A stretch of 64,000 nt of DNA, from NCBI GenBank assembly GCA_913056455.1, contig CAJXMJ010000003.1:217149-281148 (forward strand), in the 5' to 3' direction. Numbering within the stretch: the stretch's first letter is position 1; each line of letters begins with the position of its first letter. The translations under genes and the position numbers were made by a program. The notes beneath the pieces are model-generated. The model was not told the DNA's origin, made no database searches, and saw only the letters and a list, made by a program, of their open reading frames with translations. Of this stretch, positions 26,797 to 36,780 are shown one piece after another. The stretch is from an uncultured Fodinibius sp. (lineage in GTDB: Bacteria; Bacteroidota; Rhodothermia; Balneolales; Balneolaceae).

Positions 26797-27143
26797 TGCA
26801 TCGTAATCTCAGAATATGCGGTTTCTACGTCGAGAGGTGGATGAAGCTTGCGTACAGATACTTTAAGGGATGCGACCGTGGGAAATTGCTCGAAAAGTTG
26901 GTCACCAATTTTCTTGGTGAGTGTTTCAATGAGCTTAAGGGAAGGGCCGTTCATCACTTTTTTAATGGTGCCGAGCACCTTTTGGTAATCAATTGTATCT
27001 TCGAGTTGATCTGTTTCTCCAGCTTTGCGTAAGTCGGCTGAAAATATGATGTCAACTTCAAAATCATTTCCCTGCTTGCGCTCTTCCTCATAATATCCAT
27101 GATATCCTTTAAAGGAGAGACTTTTAAGCGTCAGGGTTTCCAT
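26784..27143 (-). CDS. folB: Dihydroneopterin aldolase
   Basis: The 119-residue protein shows the FolB pattern: [27 protein letters not shown] with the active-site [35 protein letters not shown] with the conserved Glu, and a final VRKLHPPLD. It makes 6-hydroxymethyl-dihydropterin, the FolK substrate. It starts three bases past dnaA and overlaps folK, forming a dnaA-folB-folK-dNK run. Confidence 0.95.
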   Translation of the reverse strand: METLTLKSLSFKGYHGYYEEERKQGNDFEVDIIFSADLRKAGETDQLEDTIDYQKVLGTIKKVMNGPSLKLIETLTKKIGDQLFEQFPTVASLKVSVRKLHPPLDVETAYSEITMQWQR

Positions 27144-27146
27144 AAG

Positions 27147-28598
27147 TTACAGCGTGGATACTTCAATTTTCTGATGCAACTCTTCTACGATGCGCTTGTG
27201 CTTGGCAGTGGTCTGCATGCGTTCTTCAACAGTAGATATGGCATGAATAACGGTTGAGTGGTCGCGTCCGCCAAAGTGAAGTCCGATGGTTTTTAAGCTC
27301 GAGTCGGTAAACTGTTTCGACAGATACATCGCAATTTGCCGAGCTTCTACGATTTCCTGCTTGCGCGTTTTTTCGCGTACCTTGTTGGTGTCAATGCCAA
27401 AGTAGTCGCACACATAATCTTGGATCTGCTCAATAGAAATGGTGGTCTGTGACTCCTGGATCATATCTTTGAGCACGCGCTTGGCCATCTGAGGCTCAAT
27501 TTCATCAACATGTTGCAGCGATGCAAAAGCAAGCAATTTAATAATAGCGCCTTCCAGATCGCGGACGTTCGACTTGAAATTATGAGCAATAAATTCGAGT
27601 ACTTTGTGTGAGAGCTCGATGCCATTATCCGAGGCTTTGCGTTCCAGGATAGCGTATCGGGTTTCGTATTCCGGAACTTGCAGGTCGGCGCTGAGTCCCC
27701 AGCTGAATCGCGAGATAAGGCGCTCCTCGATGTCAGGAATTTCACGTGGGGCACGATCACTACTCAGAATAATCTGTTTGCCATCCTGATGGAGGGCATT
27801 GAAAATATGGAAAAACTCTTCCTGTGTTTTTTCCTTACCGCTGAAAAACTGGATATCATCGACAATAAGCACATCAATCTGCCGATAAAACATTGTGAAT
27901 TCACTGGCTCGGTTATTTCGAATAGCCTGAACAAATTCATTCGTAAAGCTTTCGGAAGAAATATAAAGGACGGCAAGCTCATTGCCGTGTTCCTGCTTTA
28001 CCTTATTACCAATACTTTGGATAAGGTGTGTTTTGCCCAGCCCGGTGCCGCCATAAATAAAGAAGGGATTGAAGGAACTGCTCCCCGGATTTTCTGCAAT
28101 AGCCATCGCTGCCGACCGTGCCAGCCTGTTACAGTCACCCTCTATATAGCGATCAAATACATAGCTTGAATTAAGATTTGAGTCGATCTTTGTTTTTTGG
28201 ATACCCGGAATAACAAAGGGGTTTTCAATTTTACCCGGGCTATACTCCGAATATCCTTTAATTTCCTGACCCTGATTATTTTCCGGCGGCATGGGGCGTT
28301 GCGGTAGTCGAACCGATCGGTTATCGGTATTATCATCAGACTTTTCAAGGACTACCGAATATTCAAGTTTGCCATCCTCACCCAGTACTTTCGCCAGTGT
28401 AGATCGCAACATCCCATAATAGTGTTCCTCTAACCACTCATACCAGAACTGGCTGGGAACTTGAATAGTAAGCGTATTTTCCTCCAGCTTCACCGGTTCG
28501 ATAGGCTCGAACCACGACTTGAACTTCTGGTAGCTGATATTGTCTTTAATAATTTCTAAGCACTGCTCCCATGCAGCCTCGGAAGAAATATTACTCAA
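27147..28598 (-). CDS. dnaA: Chromosomal replication initiator DnaA
   Basis: The 483-residue protein has domain I (residues 1-85, SYQKFKSWFEPIEPV), a short variable linker and the AAA+ domain. The AAA+ domain carries Walker A GGTGLGKTHL (about 183-192), Walker B VLIVDDIQF and sensor motifs. The C-terminal DNA-binding domain has the signature GGRDHSTVIHAI. The start codon is TTG at 28598, preceded by AAGAGG. It lies next to a region rich in DnaA boxes. dnaN is not adjacent, unlike the classical dnaA-dnaN-recF order. Confidence 0.97.
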   Translation of the reverse strand: MSNISSEAAWEQCLEIIKDNISYQKFKSWFEPIEPVKLEENTLTIQVPSQFWYEWLEEHYYGMLRSTLAKVLGEDGKLEYSVVLEKSDDNTDNRSVRLPQRPMPPENNQGQEIKGYSEYSPGKIENPFVIPGIQKTKIDSNLNSSYVFDRYIEGDCNRLARSAAMAIAENPGSSSFNPFFIYGGTGLGKTHLIQSIGNKVKQEHGNELAVLYISSESFTNEFVQAIRNNRASEFTMFYRQIDVLIVDDIQFFSGKEKTQEEFFHIFNALHQDGKQIILSSDRAPREIPDIEERLISRFSWGLSADLQVPEYETRYAILERKASDNGIELSHKVLEFIAHNFKSNVRDLEGAIIKLLAFASLQHVDEIEPQMAKRVLKDMIQESQTTISIEQIQDYVCDYFGIDTNKVREKTRKQEIVEARQIAMYLSKQFTDSSLKTIGLHFGGRDHSTVIHAISTVEERMQTTAKHKRIVEELHQKIEVSTL

Positions 28599-28990
28599 CG
28601 TCTCTTAACCTCTTGTATATTTAAAATTATTACTCAGAATACCCTACAGTTATCCACACATTTTTGTGCTGTCCCAATTTTATCTGAAACGAAGATGATA
28701 ATTTCGAGGACAGATGTCAAAAAAATATTACCCGCGTGCGTAAAAGTTATCCACATTGCTCTAAACATTGTAAATGTATGCGAGGCAAGGGATTAGTATT
28801 TTATGCACATTTCTATCAAATTTCACTTGACAGTACATAATATTACGCTAACAATGATTTTACCTAAAAGTAATATGCAGAAACCAGCCGAAAAAAAGTT
28901 TTCCACAAGTTTTCCACAAGTTTATTATGGAGTAAATAGTCCAAAATATGTAACTAATATAAATGGCTTAAAAGGGAAGGAAATATCGGT
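28599..28990. other. Candidate chromosomal origin (oriC) upstream of dnaA
   Basis: The roughly 390-base non-coding gap has two perfect DnaA boxes TTATCCACA (28650-28658, 28747-28755). Two TTTTCCACA boxes in tandem, 11 bases apart, lie at 28899-28907 and 28910-28918. All four are on the plus strand. Between them lies an AT-rich segment (about 28795-28895) that could unwind. Location beside dnaA and absence of any gene support an origin. dnaA autoregulation through the same boxes is also possible. Confidence 0.75.
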
Positions 28991-29854
28991 TCAGCGCTTC
29001 TGAGCTATAATAAAACGAGGCTTCTTATCATAGTCATTTTCTACATGTGCTGACCACTGTTGTTCATCAAAAAGAGCTAAAATTTGATCACTATATTTTT
29101 CGTGCAGTTCCAAATATAAAGAGCCGTTTTTTGTCAGATTCTGGAATGCAAATTCAATGATGCTATTATACATTTTTTCGAGATCATTGAAGAATAATGC
29201 TTCGGCCGGCTCATAGTCTTTCACTTGGGGCTCCAGTATATCTTTTTCTTCTGGCTTAACATAAGGAGGGTTAGAAACAATAAGATCTAAAGGATCTTGA
29301 ATAGAAATACTGGTAGGATTTAAAATATCCCCCTTAGAAAAAGAAACGTCAGTATCATTGTGTTCAGCATTTTTCCGGGCCAGACTTAATGCCCCTTCAG
29401 AAATATCGATCCCGGAGACTTCCCAGTTGGGTTGCTCCATTTTTAAAGCGATGGGAATACATCCCGATCCGGTACCAACATCGAGTGCAGATAGCTCCTC
29501 TTCTGACTGATGTTTCTCCAGAATAATCTCAACAAGTTGTTCGGTTTCAATACGGGGGATAAGCACCTGCTCGTTGACCGAAATCCGGGTATTCATAAAG
29601 TCGGTATACCCAATAATGTATTGCAGGGGTTCGTGCTGAGCTCGGCGTTTAACCATCGGTCGTAAGGTGTCGAGCTCCTGAGGAGAGAGCGGCCGGTCAA
29701 ACTTGAGATACAGGTCCAGCCGCTTAATATCGAGTGTTTCGGCTAAAAGCCATTCAATGCTATGCCGGGGATCGGGAATGTTCTTATTCTCAAAAAACTC
29801 AGTACCCCATTCCAACATGGAAAGGACAGTCCATTCCTCGACCTTTTTACTCAT
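28991..29854 (-). CDS. prmC: Peptide chain release factor N5-glutamine methyltransferase
   Basis: The 287-residue protein has the PrmC helical N-terminal domain (residues 1-80, PRHSIEWLLAETL) and a Rossmann methyltransferase domain. The SAM loop is DVGTGSGCIPIAL, and the catalytic motif NPPYV is near residue 187. It methylates the GGQ glutamine of release factors RF1/RF2. No prfA is adjacent. It is 18 bases downstream of the 130-residue unknown gene and leads toward oriC. Confidence 0.95.
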   Translation of the reverse strand: MSKKVEEWTVLSMLEWGTEFFENKNIPDPRHSIEWLLAETLDIKRLDLYLKFDRPLSPQELDTLRPMVKRRAQHEPLQYIIGYTDFMNTRISVNEQVLIPRIETEQLVEIILEKHQSEEELSALDVGTGSGCIPIALKMEQPNWEVSGIDISEGALSLARKNAEHNDTDVSFSKGDILNPTSISIQDPLDLIVSNPPYVKPEEKDILEPQVKDYEPAEALFFNDLEKMYNSIIEFAFQNLTKNGSLYLELHEKYSDQILALFDEQQWSAHVENDYDKKPRFIIAQKR

Positions 29855-29872
29855 ATTATGGAGATGAAGTAG

Positions 29873-30265
29873 TTACGACTCGCCTTCTTCGACTTGTTGT
29901 TCTTTTTCTTGCTGAACGGTAAGCCCAAAACGTTTGCCAAAGTCTAATATAAAATCAATTACTTCATCATCAATAGTGCGTTTCTCTTCGTCCAGAGAGC
30001 TTCCCCGAAAACCCATGCGTCCACCGGTTTTCTTAAGTTCAAACCGATTTTGTTTACCGGTAAATTCAATAATACAGGTGAGGGTAACGCTTGCGTTAAT
30101 TTGTTTTTCATACTCTTCATAAACAGCAACATGAACTTCGTCGCCGTTGTCTGATGATTGGTATTTATATAAATACTTAGGCTCAATATCATTAAAGAGC
30201 TGTTCGGGCATTCTACGCAGTGTATCTGCTGGCCCAAAAACAAGATACTTGCTTACAGTAGCCAT
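29873..30265 (-). CDS. Conserved hypothetical protein, 130 residues
   Basis: I do not recognise the family. The protein has no signal peptide or membrane helix. It alternates strands and helices (SVTLTCIIEFTGKQNRFELKKTGGRMGFRGSSLD), ends in a charged glutamate/glutamine-rich tail and has a helix ending DFILDFGKRFGLTV. It shares a transcript direction with prmC, 18 bases away, so it may be an operon partner. Codon use looks ordinary for this window. Confidence 0.7.
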   Translation of the reverse strand: MATVSKYLVFGPADTLRRMPEQLFNDIEPKYLYKYQSSDNGDEVHVAVYEEYEKQINASVTLTCIIEFTGKQNRFELKKTGGRMGFRGSSLDEEKRTIDDEVIDFILDFGKRFGLTVQQEKEQQVEEGES

Positions 30266-30398
30266 AATATGTTAACTTCGATTGGTAGATTGATAGGTTG
30301 TAAAGAGCCTGAATAAAAGTTTTTCTATACTCAGAGTCAAATTTGTTTGTAGGTTCGTATATATTTATTTATAACTACTAAATTATCTTCATAATTTT

Positions 30399-30430
30399 TT
30401 GGTTGAACGATTGTTATCTTAATACGTTTA
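30399..30430 (+). promoter_or_regulatory. Probable promoter of the outer-membrane protein gene
   Basis: TTTTTTG, with its TTG at 30399-30401, is followed after 21 bases by TACGTTTA (30423-30430). That is one mismatch from TAnnTTTG. The start codon lies 36 bases further on. Confidence 0.5.
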
Positions 30431-30465
30431 TTACTTAGTGAAAGTTCAACACAGCGGATCCACAC

Positions 30466-31308
30466 ATGAATGAATCGATGACAAAATATATATTTTCTGT
30501 ACTTGTCTTGGCACTGCTGTTGAGTGGGTTGTCAGATACAGCTCTTGCCCAGATTAAAGAGCCTGAAGTTATTGACATGTCAGACCCTAAAACGCCATTG
30601 TCAGAAGGTTATCATAATAGTCTTGGGTTTGATGTGTTTGTCAATAATTTTGGATTCGGAATTGGGGGTACCTATGGTCGTATGGTAGCTCCATTCACAG
30701 AAGTTACTTTTCGTACCGGAATAACAGGTATAAGAGATGCAAGTGAGCAAAATTTTCAGAGCTTTTTGACAGGCCAGCAAATTGTGCCTAATAAATATAA
30801 GCGTGGGTTAGGTTTTCCCTTTCTGCTGGGAGTAAAACAGCGTCTCTTTGCTCGCCATATTGAGGATAATATGCGCTTCTTTGTTAGCGCAGCCGGCGGT
30901 CCTGCTTTGGCTTTTACTTATCCCTATGTAAGTGACACCGTAGTTCCGGAGTACGGGGAGCCCAATGGATTTCGAGATTTTCAAGTAGGCCCCAATGGAT
31001 TTTTATATCCCGTAGAACGAGTGAATGACTTTTTCACCGGATGGAGTGAGGGAGAAACCACGTGGGGATATAGTGGTGCAATTAAAATAGGAGTGGATTT
31101 AGGTAGTGAGTTTGATTCACGAACAACCATTGAGTTTGGATATTTCTTTTATTACTTCAGCGATGGGCTGCAAATTATGGAGCCATACAAGCCTACCGAA
31201 TATAACGCAGACGGAGAACCGATTTTTGAGTCAAGGGTGGAGTTTTTTGATGCCCAAAAATACTTTGGGACACCACAGATTAAATTTACGTTCGGCGGTA
31301 TGTGGTAA
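30466..31308 (+). CDS. Outer-membrane beta-barrel protein of unknown function
   Basis: The 280-residue protein has a signal peptide ending TALAQ (residue 29). The mature chain alternates polar and aromatic residues as in small outer-membrane barrels (FGFGIGGTYGRMVAPFTEVTF, DSRTTIEFGYFFYYFSDG) and ends in a strand KFTFGGMW with a terminal aromatic. An alternative ATG at 30478 would shorten the leader by four residues. No specific family is recognised. It is followed, after about 180 bases, by eno with its own promoter. Confidence 0.75.
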   Translation: MNESMTKYIFSVLVLALLLSGLSDTALAQIKEPEVIDMSDPKTPLSEGYHNSLGFDVFVNNFGFGIGGTYGRMVAPFTEVTFRTGITGIRDASEQNFQSFLTGQQIVPNKYKRGLGFPFLLGVKQRLFARHIEDNMRFFVSAAGGPALAFTYPYVSDTVVPEYGEPNGFRDFQVGPNGFLYPVERVNDFFTGWSEGETTWGYSGAIKIGVDLGSEFDSRTTIEFGYFFYYFSDGLQIMEPYKPTEYNADGEPIFESRVEFFDAQKYFGTPQIKFTFGGMW

Positions 31309-31421
31309 GACCCTTGACAACCAGTATGCCACACAGTCGGGGCTTAAACTACCCGATTCTTCAATACATTTAGCCGATTTGTTGTGAAGTCTTAAAAACT
31401 GCTACTGGCCTTTCTTTTCTC

Positions 31422-31452
31422 TTTATCTGTAGATAAAAACCTTGTACCTTTG
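31422..31452 (+). promoter_or_regulatory. Probable promoter of eno
   Basis: TACCTTTG at 31445-31452 is a perfect -7 element, and TTT (31422-31424) stands 20 bases before it where TTG is expected. The ATG of eno is 36 bases downstream. Confidence 0.5.
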
Positions 31453-31478
31453 TCTACAATTTCCACGACAATAAATAA

Positions 31479-32774
<1,296 letters not shown>

Positions 32775-32803
32775 CGGACTTCAAATTAGGTAATTAAGGT
32801 ATG

Positions 32804-32836
32804 ATAGCGCGGGTCTTTGCCCGCGCTATTTTTTTA
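32804..32836 (+). terminator. Terminator of eno
   Basis: ATAGCGCGGG at 32804-32813 pairs perfectly with CCCGCGCTAT at 32820-32829, followed by seven T residues. recF begins only 18 bases later, so recF needs read-through or a promoter within this region. Confidence 0.93.
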
Positions 32837-32853
32837 GTTGATAGCAGGTGCCA

Positions 32854-33987
32854 ATGAAGATCACAAAGTTAAAATTGCAGAACTTTCGGAACCACGAGGA
32901 AACCGTGGTTGAATGGGCACCGCACATGAATGTGATCGTTGGCCAAAATGGTGCGGGTAAGACGAACCTGATTGATGCAATTCATTACCTGTGCATGAGT
33001 CGCAGTTTTGTATCCAGCAGTGATATGTACGTAGTTAATCAGGATGCTACGTTCTTTATGATTAAAGGGCATTTTGAGGGAAATATACGCGCTAGTTTTG
33101 ATGTGGGATGTTCCTATTCCCGTGGAGAAGGGAAGAAGATATTTGTCAATGAAAGTCCGCTCGATCGCCTGTCTGATCTCATTGGAATGGTGCCGGTGGT
33201 GGTACTTTCTCCATCCGATAAAAAGTTAACCAGTGAAGGTCCCAAGCAGCGTCGATCATTTATTGATTCGTTTATTAGCCAGATTTCACCGGCCTACCTG
33301 CAGGATTTACTCGATTTTCGCAAAGCCCGCAAGCAGCGTAATAAATTGCTGCAGGAGTTTAGGGGGAATCGCGAAGTTTTACTGGCTTACCTTGAGCCGT
33401 GGAATGTGCAGTTGATGGAGTACGGATCGCGTATTGTGGCTAAGCGTACCGAGGTGTTGAATAAATTCCGTGAGTACCTGGCGAAGGAGTACGAGGTGAT
33501 ATCCGGAATGCGGCACGAACCCCATTTGGAATATCAGACGTTTTGTGAACCATCCGAGGATGAAGAAACCGTACGAGAGCGTTACAAGGCAGAGCTTGAA
33601 AAAGAGCAGGATCATGAGCTTGAACGAGAACTGACGCTCATCGGGCCGCACCGCGACGAGATTGTTTTTTATCTGGATGACTTTGAACTACGTAAGTTTG
33701 GCTCCCAGGGGCAGCATCGCCTGTTTGCTCTTGCTTTGAAACTGGCCCAGCTTTTGTATTTTTCAGATGAGTTGGATGATCTGCCTATATTTCTGCTGGA
33801 TGATGTATTTGGTGATCTGGATGCCCAGCGTACCGAAGTGTTGCTTAATGCGCTAATTGAACATGCCGGACAGACCTTTGTTACGGCGGCCAATCCTATT
33901 CCGTTTGATGAATACATAACCTTTGATGGTGAACGGAATAGAAAATACAAAGTAGAGCAAGGACAGGTTTCTGTTGTTAAACCGTAA
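32854..33987 (+). CDS. recF: DNA replication and repair protein RecF
   Basis: I prefer the ATG at 32854, which has AGCAGG at a proper distance; the track uses a GTG two codons upstream. The 377-residue SMC-like ATPase shows KITKLKLQNFRNHEETVVEW, Walker A VGQNGAGKTNLIDAI (about residue 28), the signature region GSQGQHRLFALALKLAQ and Walker B IFLLDDVFGDLD. It loads RecA at single-strand gaps together with RecO and RecR. It is followed by dciA, a frequent neighbour. Confidence 0.96.
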   Translation: MKITKLKLQNFRNHEETVVEWAPHMNVIVGQNGAGKTNLIDAIHYLCMSRSFVSSSDMYVVNQDATFFMIKGHFEGNIRASFDVGCSYSRGEGKKIFVNESPLDRLSDLIGMVPVVVLSPSDKKLTSEGPKQRRSFIDSFISQISPAYLQDLLDFRKARKQRNKLLQEFRGNREVLLAYLEPWNVQLMEYGSRIVAKRTEVLNKFREYLAKEYEVISGMRHEPHLEYQTFCEPSEDEETVRERYKAELEKEQDHELERELTLIGPHRDEIVFYLDDFELRKFGSQGQHRLFALALKLAQLLYFSDELDDLPIFLLDDVFGDLDAQRTEVLLNALIEHAGQTFVTAANPIPFDEYITFDGERNRKYKVEQGQVSVVKP

Positions 33988-34002
33988 TCAATAGTAGCAG
34001 TT

Positions 34003-34305
34003 ATGGGACGGTATAAATCAAATTCTCCGAAATCTTTAAAAGAGGCATTAAAAGATTTTTTGGATACATATCCTCATCGCAAAAGATTAAAGCGGGGGAT
34101 GATCTTATCGCTCTGGGAACAGACGGTGGGTGAACGAATTGCTGAACAGACAGAGAATCTGCACTTTGAACATGGAAACTTAGTAGTTCACGTTAAAAAT
34201 CCGGCATGGCGGCAAGAGATCCATATGAAGCGTTATAGCATCGCCAAAAAGTTAAATGATCAGGTGGACGAGAAAATAATCAAAGAGATTGTTGTGCGCT
34301 CATAA
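34003..34305 (+). CDS. dciA: DciA-like DUF721 protein
   Basis: The 100-residue protein is a DUF721 domain: KSLKEALKDFLDTYPHRKRLKRGMILSLWEQTVGERIAEQT followed by LVVHVKNPAWRQEIHMKR. DUF721/DciA proteins assist loading of the replicative helicase DnaB in bacteria without DnaC. It sits 15 bases after recF, the common recF-dciA arrangement, and supports a replication role. Confidence 0.9.
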   Translation: MGRYKSNSPKSLKEALKDFLDTYPHRKRLKRGMILSLWEQTVGERIAEQTENLHFEHGNLVVHVKNPAWRQEIHMKRYSIAKKLNDQVDEKIIKEIVVRS

Positions 34306-34362
34306 TGTATATTTGATTATTGACATGGGCTCAAAAATGATCGATTGATCTGAAAATTATTT

Positions 34363-35373
34363 ATGGATACATCAAAAATTGAGGAATATAAAGAGAAGTT
34401 ACTGGCGGGTTGGGAGTCACTCCTTCAAAAGTCAAGTGAGGATGAGATTGCCGGCTTTGGTCGTGAACGCATTATCGTTTTTATCGTAGCACTTATTTTG
34501 GCACTGGCTTTATGGATGATGGTCAACCTAAGCCGTGATTATACATTAAATATTGAGCTGCCTATTGAACTTGGAGGTGTTCCCGCCGAAAAAGCATTAG
34601 TTGAGGATCTCCCTTCCACAGCAACGGTAAGCGTGACGGGAGAGGGATGGAAGCTGATAAATCTATATAATAATCCACCTACCATAAATATAGATGTGAG
34701 TGATACTGAGGTAGATCTATTTGATCAGGTACAGCAAAAAATGAATGCGATGCTGAATATTAATATTCAGCGTGTGCAGCCCCAGGACCTAACCGTGAAG
34801 TTGGGAGATCGGGTTTCAAAAAAAGTACCTGTGCGTTCTGCTGTAAACGTTAATTTCAATGAGCAATACGGGTTTTTAGGTTCACCGATCATAAAGCCCG
34901 ATAGTGTTACTATTGACGGTGCGGCATCACTTCTCGAAGATGTTGAAGAGTGGTCTACTGATTCCGTACGAATTAACAATGTCAGAAAGGATATTTCTCG
35001 GTCTGTGCCTTTAGAGTCTTCACCGAATGGACTAATCAGTTTATCGAAAAGTGAGGTTAGTTTTGAGGCTGAAGTTGCTGAATATACTGAAGGAGAGGTG
35101 CAGGTCAATATAACTACGCGCAACTTGCCTCCGGGACGTATGGTCAGTTACAGTCCACTCGCTATTACCATCAAATATGATGTGCCCATTGAAGAGTACA
35201 CGGATGTGCAGGATGAAAATCCTTTTAACGTGTATGTGAGTTACCAGCAGATTTTAGAGGATTCGACTGGTTTCGTGACTCCGCATATTGAGGAAAAAAA
35301 TGATCGTTATCATATCAAGTTGCGATCATTTCAACCGCGGCGCGTAGCATACTTTATTGTACTTGATAGTTAG
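34363..35373 (+). CDS. YbbR-like domain protein (CdaR-related)
   Basis: The 336-residue protein has one membrane helix at about 41-60 (IIVFIVALILALALWMMVNL). An extracytoplasmic region contains YbbR-type repeats, visible as NIELPIELGGVPAEKALVEDLPSTATVSVTGEG, VKLGDRVSKKVPVRSAVNVNF and LGSPIIKPDSVTIDGAASLLEDV. In Firmicutes YbbR/CdaR regulates the CdaA diadenylate cyclase. Whether that applies here is unknown because no cdaA is adjacent. It is 57 bases after dciA and converges on ispH. Confidence 0.85.
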   Translation: MDTSKIEEYKEKLLAGWESLLQKSSEDEIAGFGRERIIVFIVALILALALWMMVNLSRDYTLNIELPIELGGVPAEKALVEDLPSTATVSVTGEGWKLINLYNNPPTINIDVSDTEVDLFDQVQQKMNAMLNINIQRVQPQDLTVKLGDRVSKKVPVRSAVNVNFNEQYGFLGSPIIKPDSVTIDGAASLLEDVEEWSTDSVRINNVRKDISRSVPLESSPNGLISLSKSEVSFEAEVAEYTEGEVQVNITTRNLPPGRMVSYSPLAITIKYDVPIEEYTDVQDENPFNVYVSYQQILEDSTGFVTPHIEEKNDRYHIKLRSFQPRRVAYFIVLDS

Positions 35374-35381
35374 TAATCCCG

Positions 35382-36632
35382 TTACGCTACTTCGTCCAGC
35401 TTTTCCTCAAATGGTTCAATCACTTCTTCTACTGATCGGGTATCTTCAAAATAATCGAGGATCTTAAGCATAACTTCGTCTACCAACACATCGGGACATG
35501 AGGCTCCGGACGTGATAGCAATATCAACCGGCTGATCTTTGGACGACAGCCAGTTATCAGTTTGTTTGATCTCTTTTTCCCACTGATTAAAGTGCTGGAT
35601 TTTTTCGGGAGATTCGATTTCCTCTGCATCCCTAACGTGATAGGTAGAAAAGGAATCCTCCAGAATTTCAACCAAGTGCATGGTATTTGATGAATTATAT
35701 CCGCCTACCACGATTGACAGGTCGGCATCGGTCTCAGCCAAGGCAAGAGTTGCCGATTGGTTCTCGTTGGTGGCATAGCAAAGAGTATCCGATGTGTCGG
35801 CAAAGTGATCAAGAATGTCGGCCTCACCGTATTTTTCGATAGCCGCTTCTTTGAGAATTTCCATCACTTCTTCCGTTTCGGTAGCCAGCATGGTTGTCTG
35901 GTTGATGACCCCGAAGTGTTCGAGATCTTTTTGAGGGTCAAAGCCATCCGTGCTCTTATGGCCAAAATACTCTTCAAAATCTGATTGCGGACGTTCACCT
36001 GTCATAATATCCGCTAAAATTTGGGCCTCTTCCGGATTCAGGACAACGACACATTCCGAGTGGTCTGCGCTGTGCGAAAAGGTAGCCCGGGTTTCTTCGT
36101 GATAATGTTTTCCGTGAATTACCAGCGAATAGCCTTTTTTACCCAACTGCTTACCCCGCCGCCAAACTTTCTCTACAAAGGGACAAGTGGTATTGTATTC
36201 GTAGGGATCGATGCCCTGTTTTTTTAGCTTTTTCTGAATTTCAATAGTGGTTCCAAAGGCGGGAACAATCACAATGTCATCCTCGTTCAGCGACTCGATG
36301 GGAATGATCTCGGTTCCATCGGTTTCGAAAAGAAATTTAACGCCCCGAGCCTGTAGATCTTCATTCACCGTTGGATTGTGAATCATTTCGCTCAGCAGGT
36401 AAATATCTTTTTCCGGATAGTTTTTTACGGTGTCGTAGGCGATATCAATTGCATTTTCTACGCCGTAACAAAAGCCGAAATGTCGCGGTACAAAAAACCG
36501 AACAGGGCCAAAGTCGAGTACGCTGGGTTCAAGATCTTTTTTGGTAGGATCTATTACTTTATTGGCATCTTTGACCTTGCTGATAATAGGCGATTGATAA
36601 ATGTCGGGGATGTTAAATTTTTTGCGAGCCAT
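35382..36632 (-). CDS. ispH: 4-hydroxy-3-methylbut-2-enyl diphosphate reductase (long form)
   Basis: The 416-residue protein carries the IspH signatures HFGFCYGVENAIDIAYD with the first cluster cysteine, EMIHNPTVNEDLQARGV, VIPAFGTT, TTCPFVEKVWRRG with the second cysteine and ITSGASCPDVLVDEV with the third. Fe4S4 chemistry converts HMBPP to IPP and DMAPP in the last MEP step. It is about 100 residues longer than the E. coli enzyme, as in the longer forms of cyanobacteria, plants and many Bacteroidota relatives. It is last in the smc direction, 148 bases away. Confidence 0.95.
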   Translation of the reverse strand: MARKKFNIPDIYQSPIISKVKDANKVIDPTKKDLEPSVLDFGPVRFFVPRHFGFCYGVENAIDIAYDTVKNYPEKDIYLLSEMIHNPTVNEDLQARGVKFLFETDGTEIIPIESLNEDDIVIVPAFGTTIEIQKKLKKQGIDPYEYNTTCPFVEKVWRRGKQLGKKGYSLVIHGKHYHEETRATFSHSADHSECVVVLNPEEAQILADIMTGERPQSDFEEYFGHKSTDGFDPQKDLEHFGVINQTTMLATETEEVMEILKEAAIEKYGEADILDHFADTSDTLCYATNENQSATLALAETDADLSIVVGGYNSSNTMHLVEILEDSFSTYHVRDAEEIESPEKIQHFNQWEKEIKQTDNWLSSKDQPVDIAITSGASCPDVLVDEVMLKILDYFEDTRSVEEVIEPFEEKLDEVA

Positions 36633-36780
36633 AACTATTTGCTGGATTTTCTTTAGCCTTTAAATATACGGAGATGAGCGCGAAACATCACAAATAATAA
36701 CAGTAAAACTGTTGCTTTCGATCGTGATAACAACAGGGATATAAAGGGAAGGCTAAACGGTAATGTTGCAGACGAATTAT

